From Distichodus sexfasciatus (Eukaryota > Chordata > Actinopteri > Characiformes > Distichodontidae), in NCBI GenBank assembly GCA_032718565.1, contig JAVGVS010000022.1:248001-312000 (forward strand): a stretch of 64,000 bases of DNA, in the 5' to 3' direction. Made by a program: the position numbers and the translations under genes. The notes under the pieces are model-generated. The model was given only the letters and a program-made list of their open reading frames with translations, made no database searches and had not been told where the DNA came from. Below are positions 15,001 through 28,600 of this stretch, piece after piece (the first letter of the stretch is position 1; each line of letters begins with the position of its first letter).

Positions 15001-18000
15001 TCTTATGATGCCACTCCTTCAAGCGCTGGCAGATATGCATGGCATTGGTGCTCCAGTGCTCCAGTTCAGCAAGTCTGCCCTCCAGGAGAGATGCCCCCTT
15101 CTGCAGGGCCACACATGCCTGATCTGCCCTGCTCAAAGCCTGCCTAATCTGATCTCACACACACACACACACACACACACAGATACACAAGCACAATACT
15201 TACTTACACTACAACCACCATCATCAATGCTGGAAAAAGCATCTGTTTTCCTACTTGGTGATGATCACATTCAAAATACAGCTTATAAAGGTTTGTCAAA
15301 ACCAGCTCTTTGGCACTAGTTTAAGGGCCTGTTTACAGGTTTGCAGATATTTTTATAAATGCATACGATTTTATGTGTTTGGGCCTTTCGTTTACACATA
15401 AACAGAGTTTTAGCCACATCAAATGCATATTTTTAAAAACACCATCCAAAGTGAAGATTTTTCAAAATGCTGGATTCTGTGGATGATGTGTTTAATTCTA
15501 TTGTGCGCACGCCTTGGTGTCCACTAAGTTATTGATGCGTATGTCCCGCCCCTTCCTCGATTTTGATTGACTAGCAAGAGAGAAGTGACATTGACGAGCC
15601 CAGCACTGTTCTAACAGTTGAACGGGTTGAAGCGCTCTGAGCGCCGGGGTAAACAACATCTCCACCGATGTTGTTTGGACACAGGTCCCAAAACCTTAAA
15701 TTCCTTACATACTATGGTGACTGTGGTAACCATGAAGTAGGCTACAGTATCGTGATCCACGCCAGGCATATCGTCTGCTGTTCACTGACGGAAAAAATCA
15801 TGACGCAGACAAGTGGTAAACATTCGAGTTTGGAATCAGTTTGTGTTTTAGTGTTTACAGAGATTTTTTTTTCAACCAAATGTCATGTAAATGCAATAAA
15901 AAAAATTAACATATAAAAAATGTGTTCATAAAAATATCTGCATACGTGTAAACAGACCCCTTTTTTTAAACCGAATGTCGAGTAAATGCAATTATTAAAA
16001 AATGTGTTTATAAAAATATCCCCCGCCCCACAAAAAAAAAATCAAAGAGGTAAATTTTCTTGTAGACACTGCTGCTGTCACCTCAGGAAGCGTGTGCTTG
16101 AGATTTTGCAGGTCCTCTTCACTCAAACCTGAAGAAGACGATATAGAGTCCAAATCTACATTGAACATCTTCTTTAACAAGACCTGGAAGAGACGCAGAA
16201 CCAGACTTAATATAACAAAAAAAACCTAAAATACTACAACACTGATAAAATTATGATTTATGACACAAATATCAGTCAGTAAAGCATTAAAAACTGAGTT
16301 GTTTGGTCAGGAGATCATATCATCATGTATTTTTTATAATGCTTCATTAATTTGATACACAATCCACTTGAGCTACTGTAGACTGAATGTATTTTGGTTG
16401 TATATATTATAAACACATCATGCATTTATAAAATATTATTTTGGAATATGCTATGAATGAACATAGGCCTGGTGTACCTGCAGTTTGTCCCTATATGTGC
16501 GCAGAGTCCCAGAGGACACCTCCACCGCTTCTCTCAGGGTCCAGTTTGCCTCCTGTAGCAGTTTTTGTGCGTTGTAGGCGCTGGGAGTATAAAAAGCTGT
16601 GCTGCTGCTGGGCTGCTGAGAGGCCACTTCCTGTAGAAAATTGTTGACTGTTGATAAAGTTTTTTTCATACACTCTAAACATGGCACGACAGAAACAAGA
16701 GTTTTTCAGCTCATGCTGTAGGTTTTGGTGATGATTCACATGTAAACACATCTACTGTATTCCACAAAGCAGCTCCCATTCGTGCACTCACAAACTTGGT
16801 CCTCTTGATAAAGTCGGCCCATTTCATGTTGAGTTTGCTGAGCTCGTCTGCCAGAGCGTGGCTGGTGTTACTGTCTGTCACCTCCATCAGAAAGTTTCCT
16901 GCTTCGTTGAGCCGGGCCTGGCGAGAGCTCCACTCAGAGGGACTGCAGGACTGCTGCTGCATGCACAGAGATTTGTGACAAATATGACTAAAGTGAGAGT
17001 AAAATAATGTGAGTGAACACAGCACAGCAAGCAGTGTGCTACAGCAACTTCTGCACTGAACCCATAACCAATTAATGTAAGAGCAGGGGACAGTTGCAGG
17101 AGAGTTCCAGTACTTGGAAATGGTACCTTATTCAAGGGCACGTCAGTGTTGCATTCACTGATCTGGAGCAAAGTACAGCATTGTATATGTCTTCACTACG
17201 AACCTTCACTGGTCTGATTTAGGGCTGCAACAAATGACTATTTTTGTAATCGAGTAATCTATCAATTATTTTATCGATTAATCGAATAATCGGATTAAAA
17301 AATGTAAATAAAAATGACAATACATTTGTTATTAGGCTTATTCTACTGTGAGTGGAAGTTAGTCATATACGCTTTATGTTGTATTCAATTGAAAATGAAG
17401 AAACATGAAGTTCAAGGGTCATTTTGAACCAATTTGGCCAATAAAATGAGTTACTTTTGGCCTTTCTGGAAGAGAACTGCGTTTCCCACAATCCCCTGCG
17501 CACGCCTCGGCGCCGCGTCACAATAAAGGGTTCAGCGCGTTCCGGAACGAACTATGAAAAAAAATCAATGGGAAAATCTTAATAAATGGCTGTATTGTGA
17601 GTAGAACGCTGGTTGTTGTGGTTATTTATCAGCTAAAATATGCGTTTTGTCTGTAATAAAGGGGACGTTTTGACGGAAACGGAGCGTTTTAGTGAGTAAT
17701 GGCGCTTACAAACAGCGCGCGTTTACATCGCAAAAAATGTCATTTATGCGTTTTTATGCATTTACTTCTGTTTTTGTGCACAGAACATCTCACAAATACG
17801 TTCACATACAGAGGGATCTATTCTCGCCTTGATCGCGCCACTGAAAATATTGTGCGTCATTAATAAGCGTCTGTGTGAAACACAAGCGGCTCATGCTGTA
17901 GCCATTTAAATGACTTAAACGAAGCTTCGATTCTAGAAAAATTGCCTCAACCATTTTTTGTAATCGAATTATTCGAGTTATTCGAATAATCGTTTCAGCT

Positions 18001-21000
18001 CTAGTCTGATTTGATTACATTACGATTATCAGGTCAACGATTCAAATCGATGCAATGTCTCAATGCATCCTATGATATTTTTCTACAGTACTTCACATTC
18101 GGCCAGCCATAGTTACTATCAGAATATTCTTTTTAACTACAATTTTTATGCCGTATCCACAAAATTACCATGCAATGTCATTTTGATGTAATCGATTATG
18201 GGCTACCACTGCATCGATGCAGAATCGTCCACATCTGGATTGCGATCCTTACATTTTTGGATTCATTTCAACACCACTAGTATATATTAGGTGTGTTGAA
18301 ATTAATCGCGTAATCGATACATCGAGATGCAGCCGTGGACGATTCTGCATCGGTGCAATGGCAGACCATAATCAATTATGAGGGAGGTTTTCAACAGACT
18401 GTCCGCTGCCCACTAGTAGTCCGTGCCAGAATTGCAGGTGGTCCGTGACATGCAGTCCACTTTCACTACTGAATTCACTTTTTAAAAATTATTCCTTTTT
18501 TCATTTTCTAAAACATTTCCAGATAATTTGGGCATCTTTATGAATCAATAATTTAATGCAAATACCTAAAATGTAATACAAAAAATACTCCCTCCCCACA
18601 CTCAGACTGCTTAGTCTAAGTGATGGTCTCCGGGACATAAGCAGTTGAAAACCCCTGGATTATATCATAATGACAGTTCTTGGTGATTTTCTGGCTACGG
18701 CGTAAAAGTTATAGCAAAAAAAAGAACATCCTGGTGGTAACTATGGCTGCGAGATCTGTAATCCATGCTCAGTCCATGTGCAATGTGTAGAAAAATGTGC
18801 TGCATCGGATGCATCGAGATATCTGTTCTAATCGAATAACTGATCCAATAATCGTAATCGAATTGAATCGTGAGACCAGTGAAGGTTCATCAAAATACCA
18901 CCACTAATGATTGTGTACCTCTTCCTGTGCTATCTGAAAGCGTCCCTCCCTCTCCAAGAAGGCCTGCATTTGAGCTGAACACTCTCCGTAGGAGTCCCAC
19001 ACGGACAGCACACGCTCCATAGCGTGCCTCACTGCAGCTGCTGCACCTGTAATCGCGCCTGCTTCACGCTCAGCCTCCTTCACCTGCCTGCTCACTTTCC
19101 CAGAGTCCTCTGCCGCAGACGAGAAAGAGGAGCAATCAGAATAAAATGTCTCATATCTGACAAAAACATTTCAGGAGCTGTTACTGGAATTCACTCACCC
19201 AGAGCTGCCTTGCTGTTGTAAGTGCTGCCGGTCTGTTTCAACTTAATGAGAGCCGTTTGCAGAACAGACAGCAGATCTTGCTTTTCAACAGTGTCCTAAT
19301 GCAGCACATGGACATGCACACTTTAATTCCCCAAAATTCATTATGTTTTGTCTAAAAACATTTGATTTACTCTTGGATTATTGGTTTATTTATGATTGTT
19401 GTTAGATATAAGCAAAGAAAAAGAACAAGGATTAAGGCCTGTGTCTACCAAACGCAGTTTTTGTGCTGGCAGCGCCTATTTTTGATACAAATCCTAAGAG
19501 CTTCAGCGGGAAAAAAAAGACGCCGGTGGAGATGTTTTTGCTCTCAGCGAAAAAACACAGGCCCTTAGAATTAGAATTACGGATTGAGCTACATGACTCA
19601 TTAAGGCTAAAGTAAAGAATTACAAGTTCAACGCGCTTTAGAGACTAAACGTTACGAAATGTTGATGGATAATATAGTAAAGGCATAACTGTAATTTAAA
19701 CAATATCGAAAGATTACATTATAATCATTTCTCAGGAGGAATAAATAAAGCTTCTGCCATTAAAGGGTAACCATATTACACCATAAACTTTATCTCCACA
19801 AAGCAAACAAAGGAACATTTTCAGCACAGCAGCCAGACATACATGCCAGTCCTGAAGCAGGTACTGAACTGACTCCTTAGAGCTATACGGTCCCTGCCAG
19901 GCCTTCAACTTGTTCCTGAGACGCCCCAAGAGCTCATGAATGTGATGCCACTGCTCTCTGTACTCCAGCTTAATGCCATGGTACTTCGCCGTCACTCTAG
20001 CATTGGTGAAGCTGAAAGAATTGTAGTTTATATGAGTACACCAAAATCTGCTGAGTTATTGACACTGATCTGAACACGATTTGGACAAAAGATGCCCACC
20101 GTCTCTTGAGTTCCTCAAGTTTTTCAGCTGGGACCCGACAGGAACTGTCATCGTCTGTGTTGTGGAACAGGTGAAGTGTGTCCAGATGCCCACTCATGTC
20201 CTCAAGCAAGACCTGACGAAATTGGAAATATTAAATAACACACCAAAGCACGTTAGTCTAGGGAAAGCAGCAGAGATGATCTCACATACCTTGAGCTTCT
20301 CCCTTTTATCTCTAGCGTCTCTGGCTGCTCTGACGTGGTCTTCAGTGTCGGCATGTTCCTCAGACAGCACTGCCTCAATATTCTGTAGCCAATGCCCCAA
20401 GACTTGCAAGGGACCGGGCAAAGCCAAATCAAGTTCTGTCCTGTACTGCTGCAGCTGTGAAACGTGAGCTGTCATTAGCTCCTTTTCCAAATAAATCTAG
20501 CTCAATTATGTGATCAATTCATGATAAAAATGACTCACCCTCTCCTCCATAGTGTCCCAAGCTTTTCTCAGAGCAAGCTGGGCCTCACTCAGTGTGCTGC
20601 TACGCTTCATTGCACTCATCATTGGTATCACAGGTCGACGCTGGTCATAAAATGACCCCACAAAGGACTGGAAGGCCTAGGATATGTCCACGCGTTGACA
20701 AAAAAGTTTAAGAGACAATTCATTGTTTAAAGGCTTTTGTGTACGTCATTTGTAATCAAATTGTGTATTTTCTTTGCAGGAAATATGGTGGGTTTGCAAC
20801 CAAAATCAAGCCTGACTTCAGGCTGAAAGCTAAAAACGGACAGTTAGGGTGTTTTCACACTTGGTCCGTTTCAGCCCTTAAAGCGAACTCAGATCGATTA
20901 ATCAGCATTTTTTACGTATATGTGAACACGCCAAACGAACTCAGACGCATCTGAAACGAACCGAACTGAGACCACATCAGGAGGGGGTCTCAGCCCGGTT

Positions 21001-22547
21001 TGCTTTAAGTCTGCGACACGGTTCGTTTAACCCGCGCCTTATGAACACAAAGTGCTCCTGGTTCGCTTCGACAGATTTTGTTCAAAGTGAAAACTACCCA
21101 GAATGCAAAGCAGTAAAGGTCTGAGAGCTCCTTAAGAATTAAGTATGAACAGAAAAAGGACTGAGGCCCCATCTGAGCTGAAGTGGACCAGAAAGAGAAC
21201 CGAATCCCCATTCAAATGAACTCACAGTGTGAACGTAAAAAGAACCGAATCCCCTTTCAAATGAACTCACAGTGTGAACATAAAAAGAACCAAGTTCCCT
21301 TTCTTTTGGTCCACTTTTTGGACCACTTCTAGAGGACTGAGTTTGGTTCATTTAAAGAGAACTATATGTAAAAACACCCTTAGAACACAATAACGAGCAC
21401 TATGTGTAGAGTTCAGTTATTTTTGCGCAAATCTGTTTATTCCTACTAAGCTTGAAGAATATAAAAGTGTACACATACAATATAAGAAAAAAATATCTTA
21501 AAAGCTAAATACCTGATATCTGCCTGCATATCCCTCTCCCTCTGTGGAGGTCCAAACCTCTAGTAGTTCCCCATAGGACCGCTCAAGCCAACAGGTCATC
21601 TCTCTGACCTTCTGATCTGGTGATGCCTACACATAAAGAAAGAAAATCCAATGTCATGAATATACAGCAAAAAGAATCAAAGAATCATAAAAAATGGGCA
21701 AGCTACATGTAGCTTTGCCTCTGTACCTGATGCAGAGGGGAAGCCAACACAGCAGGAGTGATGTAGTTGGGAAGGTTGATAGGAGGAAAAAACTTGGGAG
21801 AAAGTAGAGTTTGCAGCTGTGCCCACAAAGCAACAGGAGAAATAGCAAAAAGATTTAGCATGCACTGAAGTGGTCAGGTCAGACAGTGAGAGAGAAAAAA
21901 GTTGGAATAAGTAGATAAATGCCCTTACGTAGACATAGAAAAGGTCAAAAAAGGCAAATTGTGACCAAACTTATGGGCAAAGATACAGGGGTCTCTTTTT
22001 GACTCACAGACTCACCTCCAGATCATCATCTATTGGCGGCAGATCATTGGAGTACTGTAGAAACTGAGTCACATAGGTCATGATGGATTTCTCATCTGGG
22101 TTACTGATATCAATATCTGAAAAGATACGCACGTGAAGACATTTTGTGATGTCAACTGATAAATCAAACGAATTCTGAGCATAAAAGGTATGAAATTCTA
22201 TGACTAACCCTCGGGTTCGAGCAGTCTGGGGATCCCCAGCTCCTGCTGCGCTATGTGGAACGCCTCCTCAAGGTTCTGACGGTTGCTCCGGCTCTGAGTT
22301 AGGGAGAGATCCACCAGGTCTGGTCTGAGAGAGCAGAGGATTGCCAGGAAGGCCACACCATTTCTCCAGCTCGACTTGAAGTCTTTAACATTAATAGAGC
22401 AGCCCACTCTGAAAGGAAATAAATAAACAATAAAAAGGAAACACATAGTAAAACAGTAGTGGAAGTGTGGACACTACAACCTCAAATAAACATCATGGTA
22501 ATTTCACAAATGTATACATACTGCATATTTGTCTCTGTGTACTGTAA

Positions 22548-22592
<45 letters not shown>

Positions 22593-22599
22593 TATATAC

Positions 22600-22644
<45 letters not shown>

Positions 22645-25600
22645 TTTTATTTCCACTTTTATATTTGTATATATACAGTACTGTGCAAAAGTTTTAGGCA
22701 GGTGTGAAAAAATGCTGTAAACAAAGAATGCTTTCAAAAATGGAAGTGTTAATCATTTATTTTCATCAATCATCAAAATGTAGTGAATGAACAAAAGAGA
22801 AATCTAAATCAAATCAAATCAAAACAGCATCAATTCTTCTAGGTACACTTGCACACAGTTTTTGAAGGAACTCGGCTGGTAGGTTGTTCCAAACATCTTG
22901 GAGAACTAACCACAGATCTATAATCGTATAATCCTACAAAATAATATGACTACAAAATAATATAATGACTATAATCCTACAAAATCCCTGACTTTGTGCA
23001 AGTGTACCTATAAGAATTGATGCTGGTTTGAAGGCAAAAGGTAGTAACACCAAATATTGATTTGATGTAGATTTTTCTTTTGTTCTCTCACTTTGCATTT
23101 TGTAAATTGATAAAAATAAACAATCATTATTTATATTTCTGAAAGCATTCTTTGTTTACAGCATTTTTTCGCACCTGCCTAAAACTTTTGCACAGTACTG
23201 TAAATTTATATATAAATGTGTTATGTGATGCCTGAAAGCTTATAGAATATATACTAGAGGTGTGAACCTTCACTGGTCCCACGATTCGACTCCTCTACAA
23301 TTATTAAGTCAACGATTCGATACGATATCGCAATGTGTCCCATCAGTTTTTTGTGGTGGCTGGAAATATTTTTTATGCATTACTTTTTAGATTTTTCAAT
23401 TCAGTTCATAAAGATGCCCAAATCACCTGGAAATGTTTTGAAAAATAAATTAAATGATGATTTAAAAAAAACAATTCCTGTAGTGAAACTGGATTGCATG
23501 TCACAAGCAACCTGCAATACTGCCACGGACCACCAGGGGGCTGTGAACCACCGGTTGAAAACCCCCGATATAATTGATTATGATCTGCCACGTCTGCATT
23601 GCGATGAAATCAATTATGTGACTAATTTCAACTTCATGCCTAATATATACAAGATGATTCTAACAGATCAATAAAAGATTGTTTAACATTAATATCTGTA
23701 AATATTTGGTACATGGCTCCCTCCCATAAGTACAGAAGCACACATTTAAGAAATAATATGTTTCCTATTGTGAGAGAGAATATGAAGAGGCTAAAACCTA
23801 CTTCCGGCACTGGTCCCGGACCCAGAGGAGCAAGGCCTTTTTAGACGAGAGGCGGAAGCGTGTGTGGATGGGCGACGCTCTCCGCGGAACCGGACTCCCT
23901 TGTGCGGGGCTCCCGGGGGCCGAATCCAGACTCGATAAGGACTCCAGAGAGGAGGAACGTGAGCCGAAAGAGAGAGTGCTGGCTAACTCCTCTATCTGCA
24001 GAAATATAGAAGGTTCAGAGGTTTACACGTACAGTGCAGTCATTCGTAATCACCACACAAAGGGAATGTAGCGGAAGCTTTTCTAGGCCAATTCTGTTGG
24101 TCCTAAAGCTGAGTGAGTATTTGAGGCGTATAATGTCAGCCACATTATGCTAATATTGTGCTCTTATTACAATGCCCCTGCTGTGGGCGCTATAAAACAG
24201 TCATATATTCTTTCTACCTCTGTGGCTGAACAGAATAATTACAATTGTATCCCAAGTGCCCTGACCCAAATTTTCCAGTCTACTGAAAGAGACGAATCAC
24301 AAAAAGCCTTTTGATAGAGAAAAAGCTTCCATGTCAACAGGGGATTCTAACCTACACGGTCGCTTAATGTGACACCTCCACCCCTCCAAAGGGTGCAGCG
24401 GTGTTTGAAATTGGTTTGAGTGTGAACATTGTTTATTTTGAGCAGCATGAATCAGAATGACATGGGAAAATGCCAAATTGAGGTCAAATGTGTACTGGAC
24501 ACGTGTTTAAATGCTTTTTAAAGACCCAGAAAGGTCAAAATATTTTCGGCTCTAAGTTCCTCATATCAAAGAAACAGTTGTCACTAATCACCTCGTCAAT
24601 TTTGAGTGAATATGAACAGTGCTTCATGGGTAAAATTAAGTGGTGAAAATGAGGGCGGTACTTTGTACGTTCGGATGCTGTAGGCGTGTCGGCTCAAAGC
24701 GCTGAGGCACTGCCCACTACTACAGAGCCCCTACCCATCGACTGTAAAACACATCCATGAACATGCACTGTTGAAAAAGATCACTCTAAAAACGTGCAAG
24801 CAAAACTATGTAATATTTTCTCTTGTTGTGCTTGCCAATTTCACTGGAAGGGATGAAGACAGTGATGGGATAGTGCGCACAGTCTGGGAAAATACAGAAT
24901 ACAACACAGGATAACGGCGGGAAAATACTTAAGCGCGAGGACAGCGGGGGAAAGGCTAACATGACAGAGGAACGCTAAAAAAATGAGAGCCGATAGATTA
25001 GAGCAGATAGTTTGCTAACTTACATTTTACCGTGCATTACGCCACCGCTATAATTCACATCTAAGCTAGCTCATACGGATTAGCTGCGTGTTCTCATGCA
25101 TTCATTAATCATCTGGAGTTCTTTACAACAGGTTAAACATGCACATGTCACATTTTACAGTTTATGACGACACAAAATGGGTAAACTTACACTCGGCGGT
25201 TCAACGGCAGCTGTCCGCGGTAAGGGAATGGAGATATTAGGAACCGCTTTGGACTTAGCATATGACAGACTCTCTTAGCGAACTTGCCCAGACGAGCAGG
25301 TAGGCTACTGACGTGATGCAGGTGGGCAGGACCAGAGCAGTAGATCTAGGGTGGGTTTCCCAGAAGCATAGCTGCTAACGTATTGCTAACTACTAACACT
25401 ACATTAGTTGCTAATGTACACTACGTTAGTTGCTAATGTACACTATGTTAGTTGCTAATGTACACTACGTTAGACACTACGTTAGTTGCTAATGTACACT
25501 ACGTTAGACACTACGTTAGTTGCTAATGTACACTACGTTAGTTGCTAATGTAGTTAGCAACTATGCTTTTGGGAAACGCACTCCTGGGCAGGGCTATACC

Positions 25601-28600
25601 AAACATAACCTCTCCACGTACGCAGGCTGCATTTTAGTCCCACCCTACTTAGACCTACCGTGAAAAGCTGTTAAACAGCATAACTCCACAACGTTGTAAA
25701 ATGGAATTCAGGAATTTTCCACATCTTTTCAGACACATTTCACATGTTACCAAACCAAGGACGGTTTCCACTTTACTGAGTCTTTCTCAGTATTGTCCCT
25801 AATGTGTTACTCACATGACAGTGCAGGATAATGGTCCATATCATGCCCAAAATGATGGAAGGTTTTCCCTCTATGATGTCGGGGATGTTGATGTTCACCA
25901 ACTTAATCTGAGAAAGCACATTAAATAAAGCCATTAATAAGTTAATTAAATATTGCAATCTGACCAAGAGGCATTACAGAGCCCTTACTGATTTCTTCTT
26001 TAGGAAGTTCAAAGCCGTCTCAACATTAGCTCTCTGCTGGAACACACCATGGCCCTTTTCTCGTCTCTGTAGGAAGACAGACAAAGTCAAGTTTGTATCT
26101 TGAGCCTTGGATAAACTCCAAATGTGACCCTCCACGGCAAAACCAGCCGCTTGTCGCAAATTTTCAAAATTGAATGTTTTCATGAAAGGGCATAAATCAA
26201 GCTTCAAAACGATACCTATATCGAATGAATCGGACAACATATGACTGAGATATCAACATTCAAATGAGTCAGGTTTCTCCTGTCACGCCAAGTGAGAAAC
26301 GGAGAAATCTGCCTTTGAAGTTGACTATCGCCGTAGCACTCAGACATTTGGTGCAGTCGCGGCTACGTTCGCATTTACGGTAGCCTATGCTGCATTCACA
26401 GCCACACGGATAGCCTACCTGCGTTAGGTTAACTGAACTCGGGAGACGAAGATGGATTCTGGAAAAATATCTTCACGCTAGTCAACCAGTGGATTTACCG
26501 TAAATATTGAAGTAGAGCGGTCAAAACAGAAACTTTTAACATTCTGCTGGAATTGAATTCCTCACCTCGAGAAAGTCACGTTTTTAGGATGGAAAGGGTA
26601 AGTTTTTCAGCGAAATTTAGTCACAACAGTACAGTATAGACCTTCCACTGTTTCAAAACACTAAAAACCAAAAATCCAAAATTTTACCCCACGCAACAAA
26701 AACGGTCGTTTTTCTCGGAAACCTCCGTTGCGACAAGCGATGGAGGGTCACAAATGTACAGAATGAACATTGCTAGTGGTTTTGGTTACTTACGAGGTGC
26801 TGGCCGCTCATGACCTCCAGCAGGTCTAACAATCGTGTTCCATCACGAAGATCTACGAACAGATCCTGAACCAAAGTGGGAGAGCTCCTCTACAAAACAG
26901 AAACGTCATGATCAAGTGCCTTCATCTCCAGTACAACAGTTACTGTGGTACCGTGTAAAAGAAGTGCTAGGAAAATGAGGCAGTAGGTACAGTAGGTACA
27001 GGTATTGCAACATATGCAAACATATATGTAAATACTATCACTCTAGACTAGATAAAAAACCCCAAGAAGGTCTGACTCATTGGAAGCAAAATATAAAATG
27101 GAGGAGGGATAAGCTTTTGCAAAACTTTTGCACAGTATGGCATATAATATAACTATATTATATTAAAGGTTATCTTGCTCTGATCAGGCTAGGATTTGAA
27201 TGCTCGGCTATAATCCTTGAAGGGTTTAGAGGTCAGGTTTTATTTTTAAACTCTACCAAATCTGAGTCTTTGAGCAAGACAATTCTTGTCCTAATTTAAT
27301 AAGAACATCTGCAGCTGGGAATATACTCTCACTTAGGAGATGAAAATGAGATTACACAGGCAGCACTACTGCAGATCATCTCATCATCAACTAAACCGGG
27401 GTCTGGTGGAGGTGGAAGAGGTTGAAGGTTGTCTCATGTTACAGACCATCAAAGTGGGACACAGGCTGGACTTTATAAATAATCTAGACGCCCCCGACAT
27501 TCACTTGTAGATCTCATGACTGGAAAGGCAGGCTATACACACATCAGTGAGTGAGTCAGCATTTCAGCCAAGGTCAGCGCTTTGTCAGATACTACAAAGC
27601 ATATGCACAATAACAGAACCGAGGCACAGTATACTGTGTGTTCAACTGCAACTAGGGGTAAAAGTGTTAAAGGACAATGGGACTCACTTTCCAATATTTT
27701 TATGTTTTTTTCCTAAATTTGTTCCTTCCTTCCTTGTTACGTTTAGAAGACACAGGAAACATGTGTGATCAAAACGCCTCACATTTACTTTAAAAAATAC
27801 CTAAAGGTTAATGGTGAATAGAAATAATAGTGGTTTTGTTCCCTTCATTTTAATTACTTGCTGAAGAATCATTATAAAGTGGGACAAAATCACAATTTTT
27901 TCCACAACCTTTACTTGCTTCGGCAACTTTATTGCAAGAAAATGCTTAAAAACACCACAACTTTCATCACATTTCATCACAAATCAGGCATTTTATTCCA
28001 CAACAATCTCAAAATAAACTCCCAAAATCCACGAGGGACTAACGTGCATACATAGATGTAAACACTATTAACCCAGACTACAAAAAATTAAGGTCTTTGG
28101 AAGCAAAATATGAAGAAATAAGAAGAAATTTGCCTCTTGTACAGTACTGTTGATTATAATGATTGTATAACTATTTCTATTGCATTAAATAATTAATGTT
28201 GCTATTATAAGCTGTCCATGCTGGTTCCACCTCTACCTTTGCTCCCAATAACTGGTAACTCGATTTGAGGATTTTTTTGTGATTTGCAACTGCATCGTCA
28301 TGCTCTCAAGATATACTGTACCTTAGCAAGCTGAGCATTGATCCAGTTAGTGAAAGTTCTCTTCTGAACCTGCTCCTGTTCCACTATAAAAAAAAACAGA
28401 CATTAACATCAGATTCTTGGGTCAGATCATTGACAAATGATGTAATCATAGATAGACAATTCATCTCTTTACAGTTTCTCTAAATCAAGGAAGGTTTACC
28501 CTGGCATTAAAGTGTAAATATATGCACGTCTTGCCAGAACAGAGTTTTGTGGTTTCCTAGTTCAAAGCACTCATCGCCTCATTCATACAGTAACTATTTT

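Noticed and set aside
15668..15916. 82-codon plus-strand frame
   Set aside because: Lies within a TIR element (15324-15962), with no homology or splice context.
22459..22737. Overlapping open frames of alternating Tyr-Ile and Ile-Tyr on both strands
   Set aside because: Pure product of the (TA)n repeat.
25974..26240. Similar peptides with IGIVLKLDLCPFM at 26124-26240 and 47898-48113
   Set aside because: They are the same strand of the GTGACC TIR element read through; the frames are short and not kept in copies 1 and 4, so not a shared protein.
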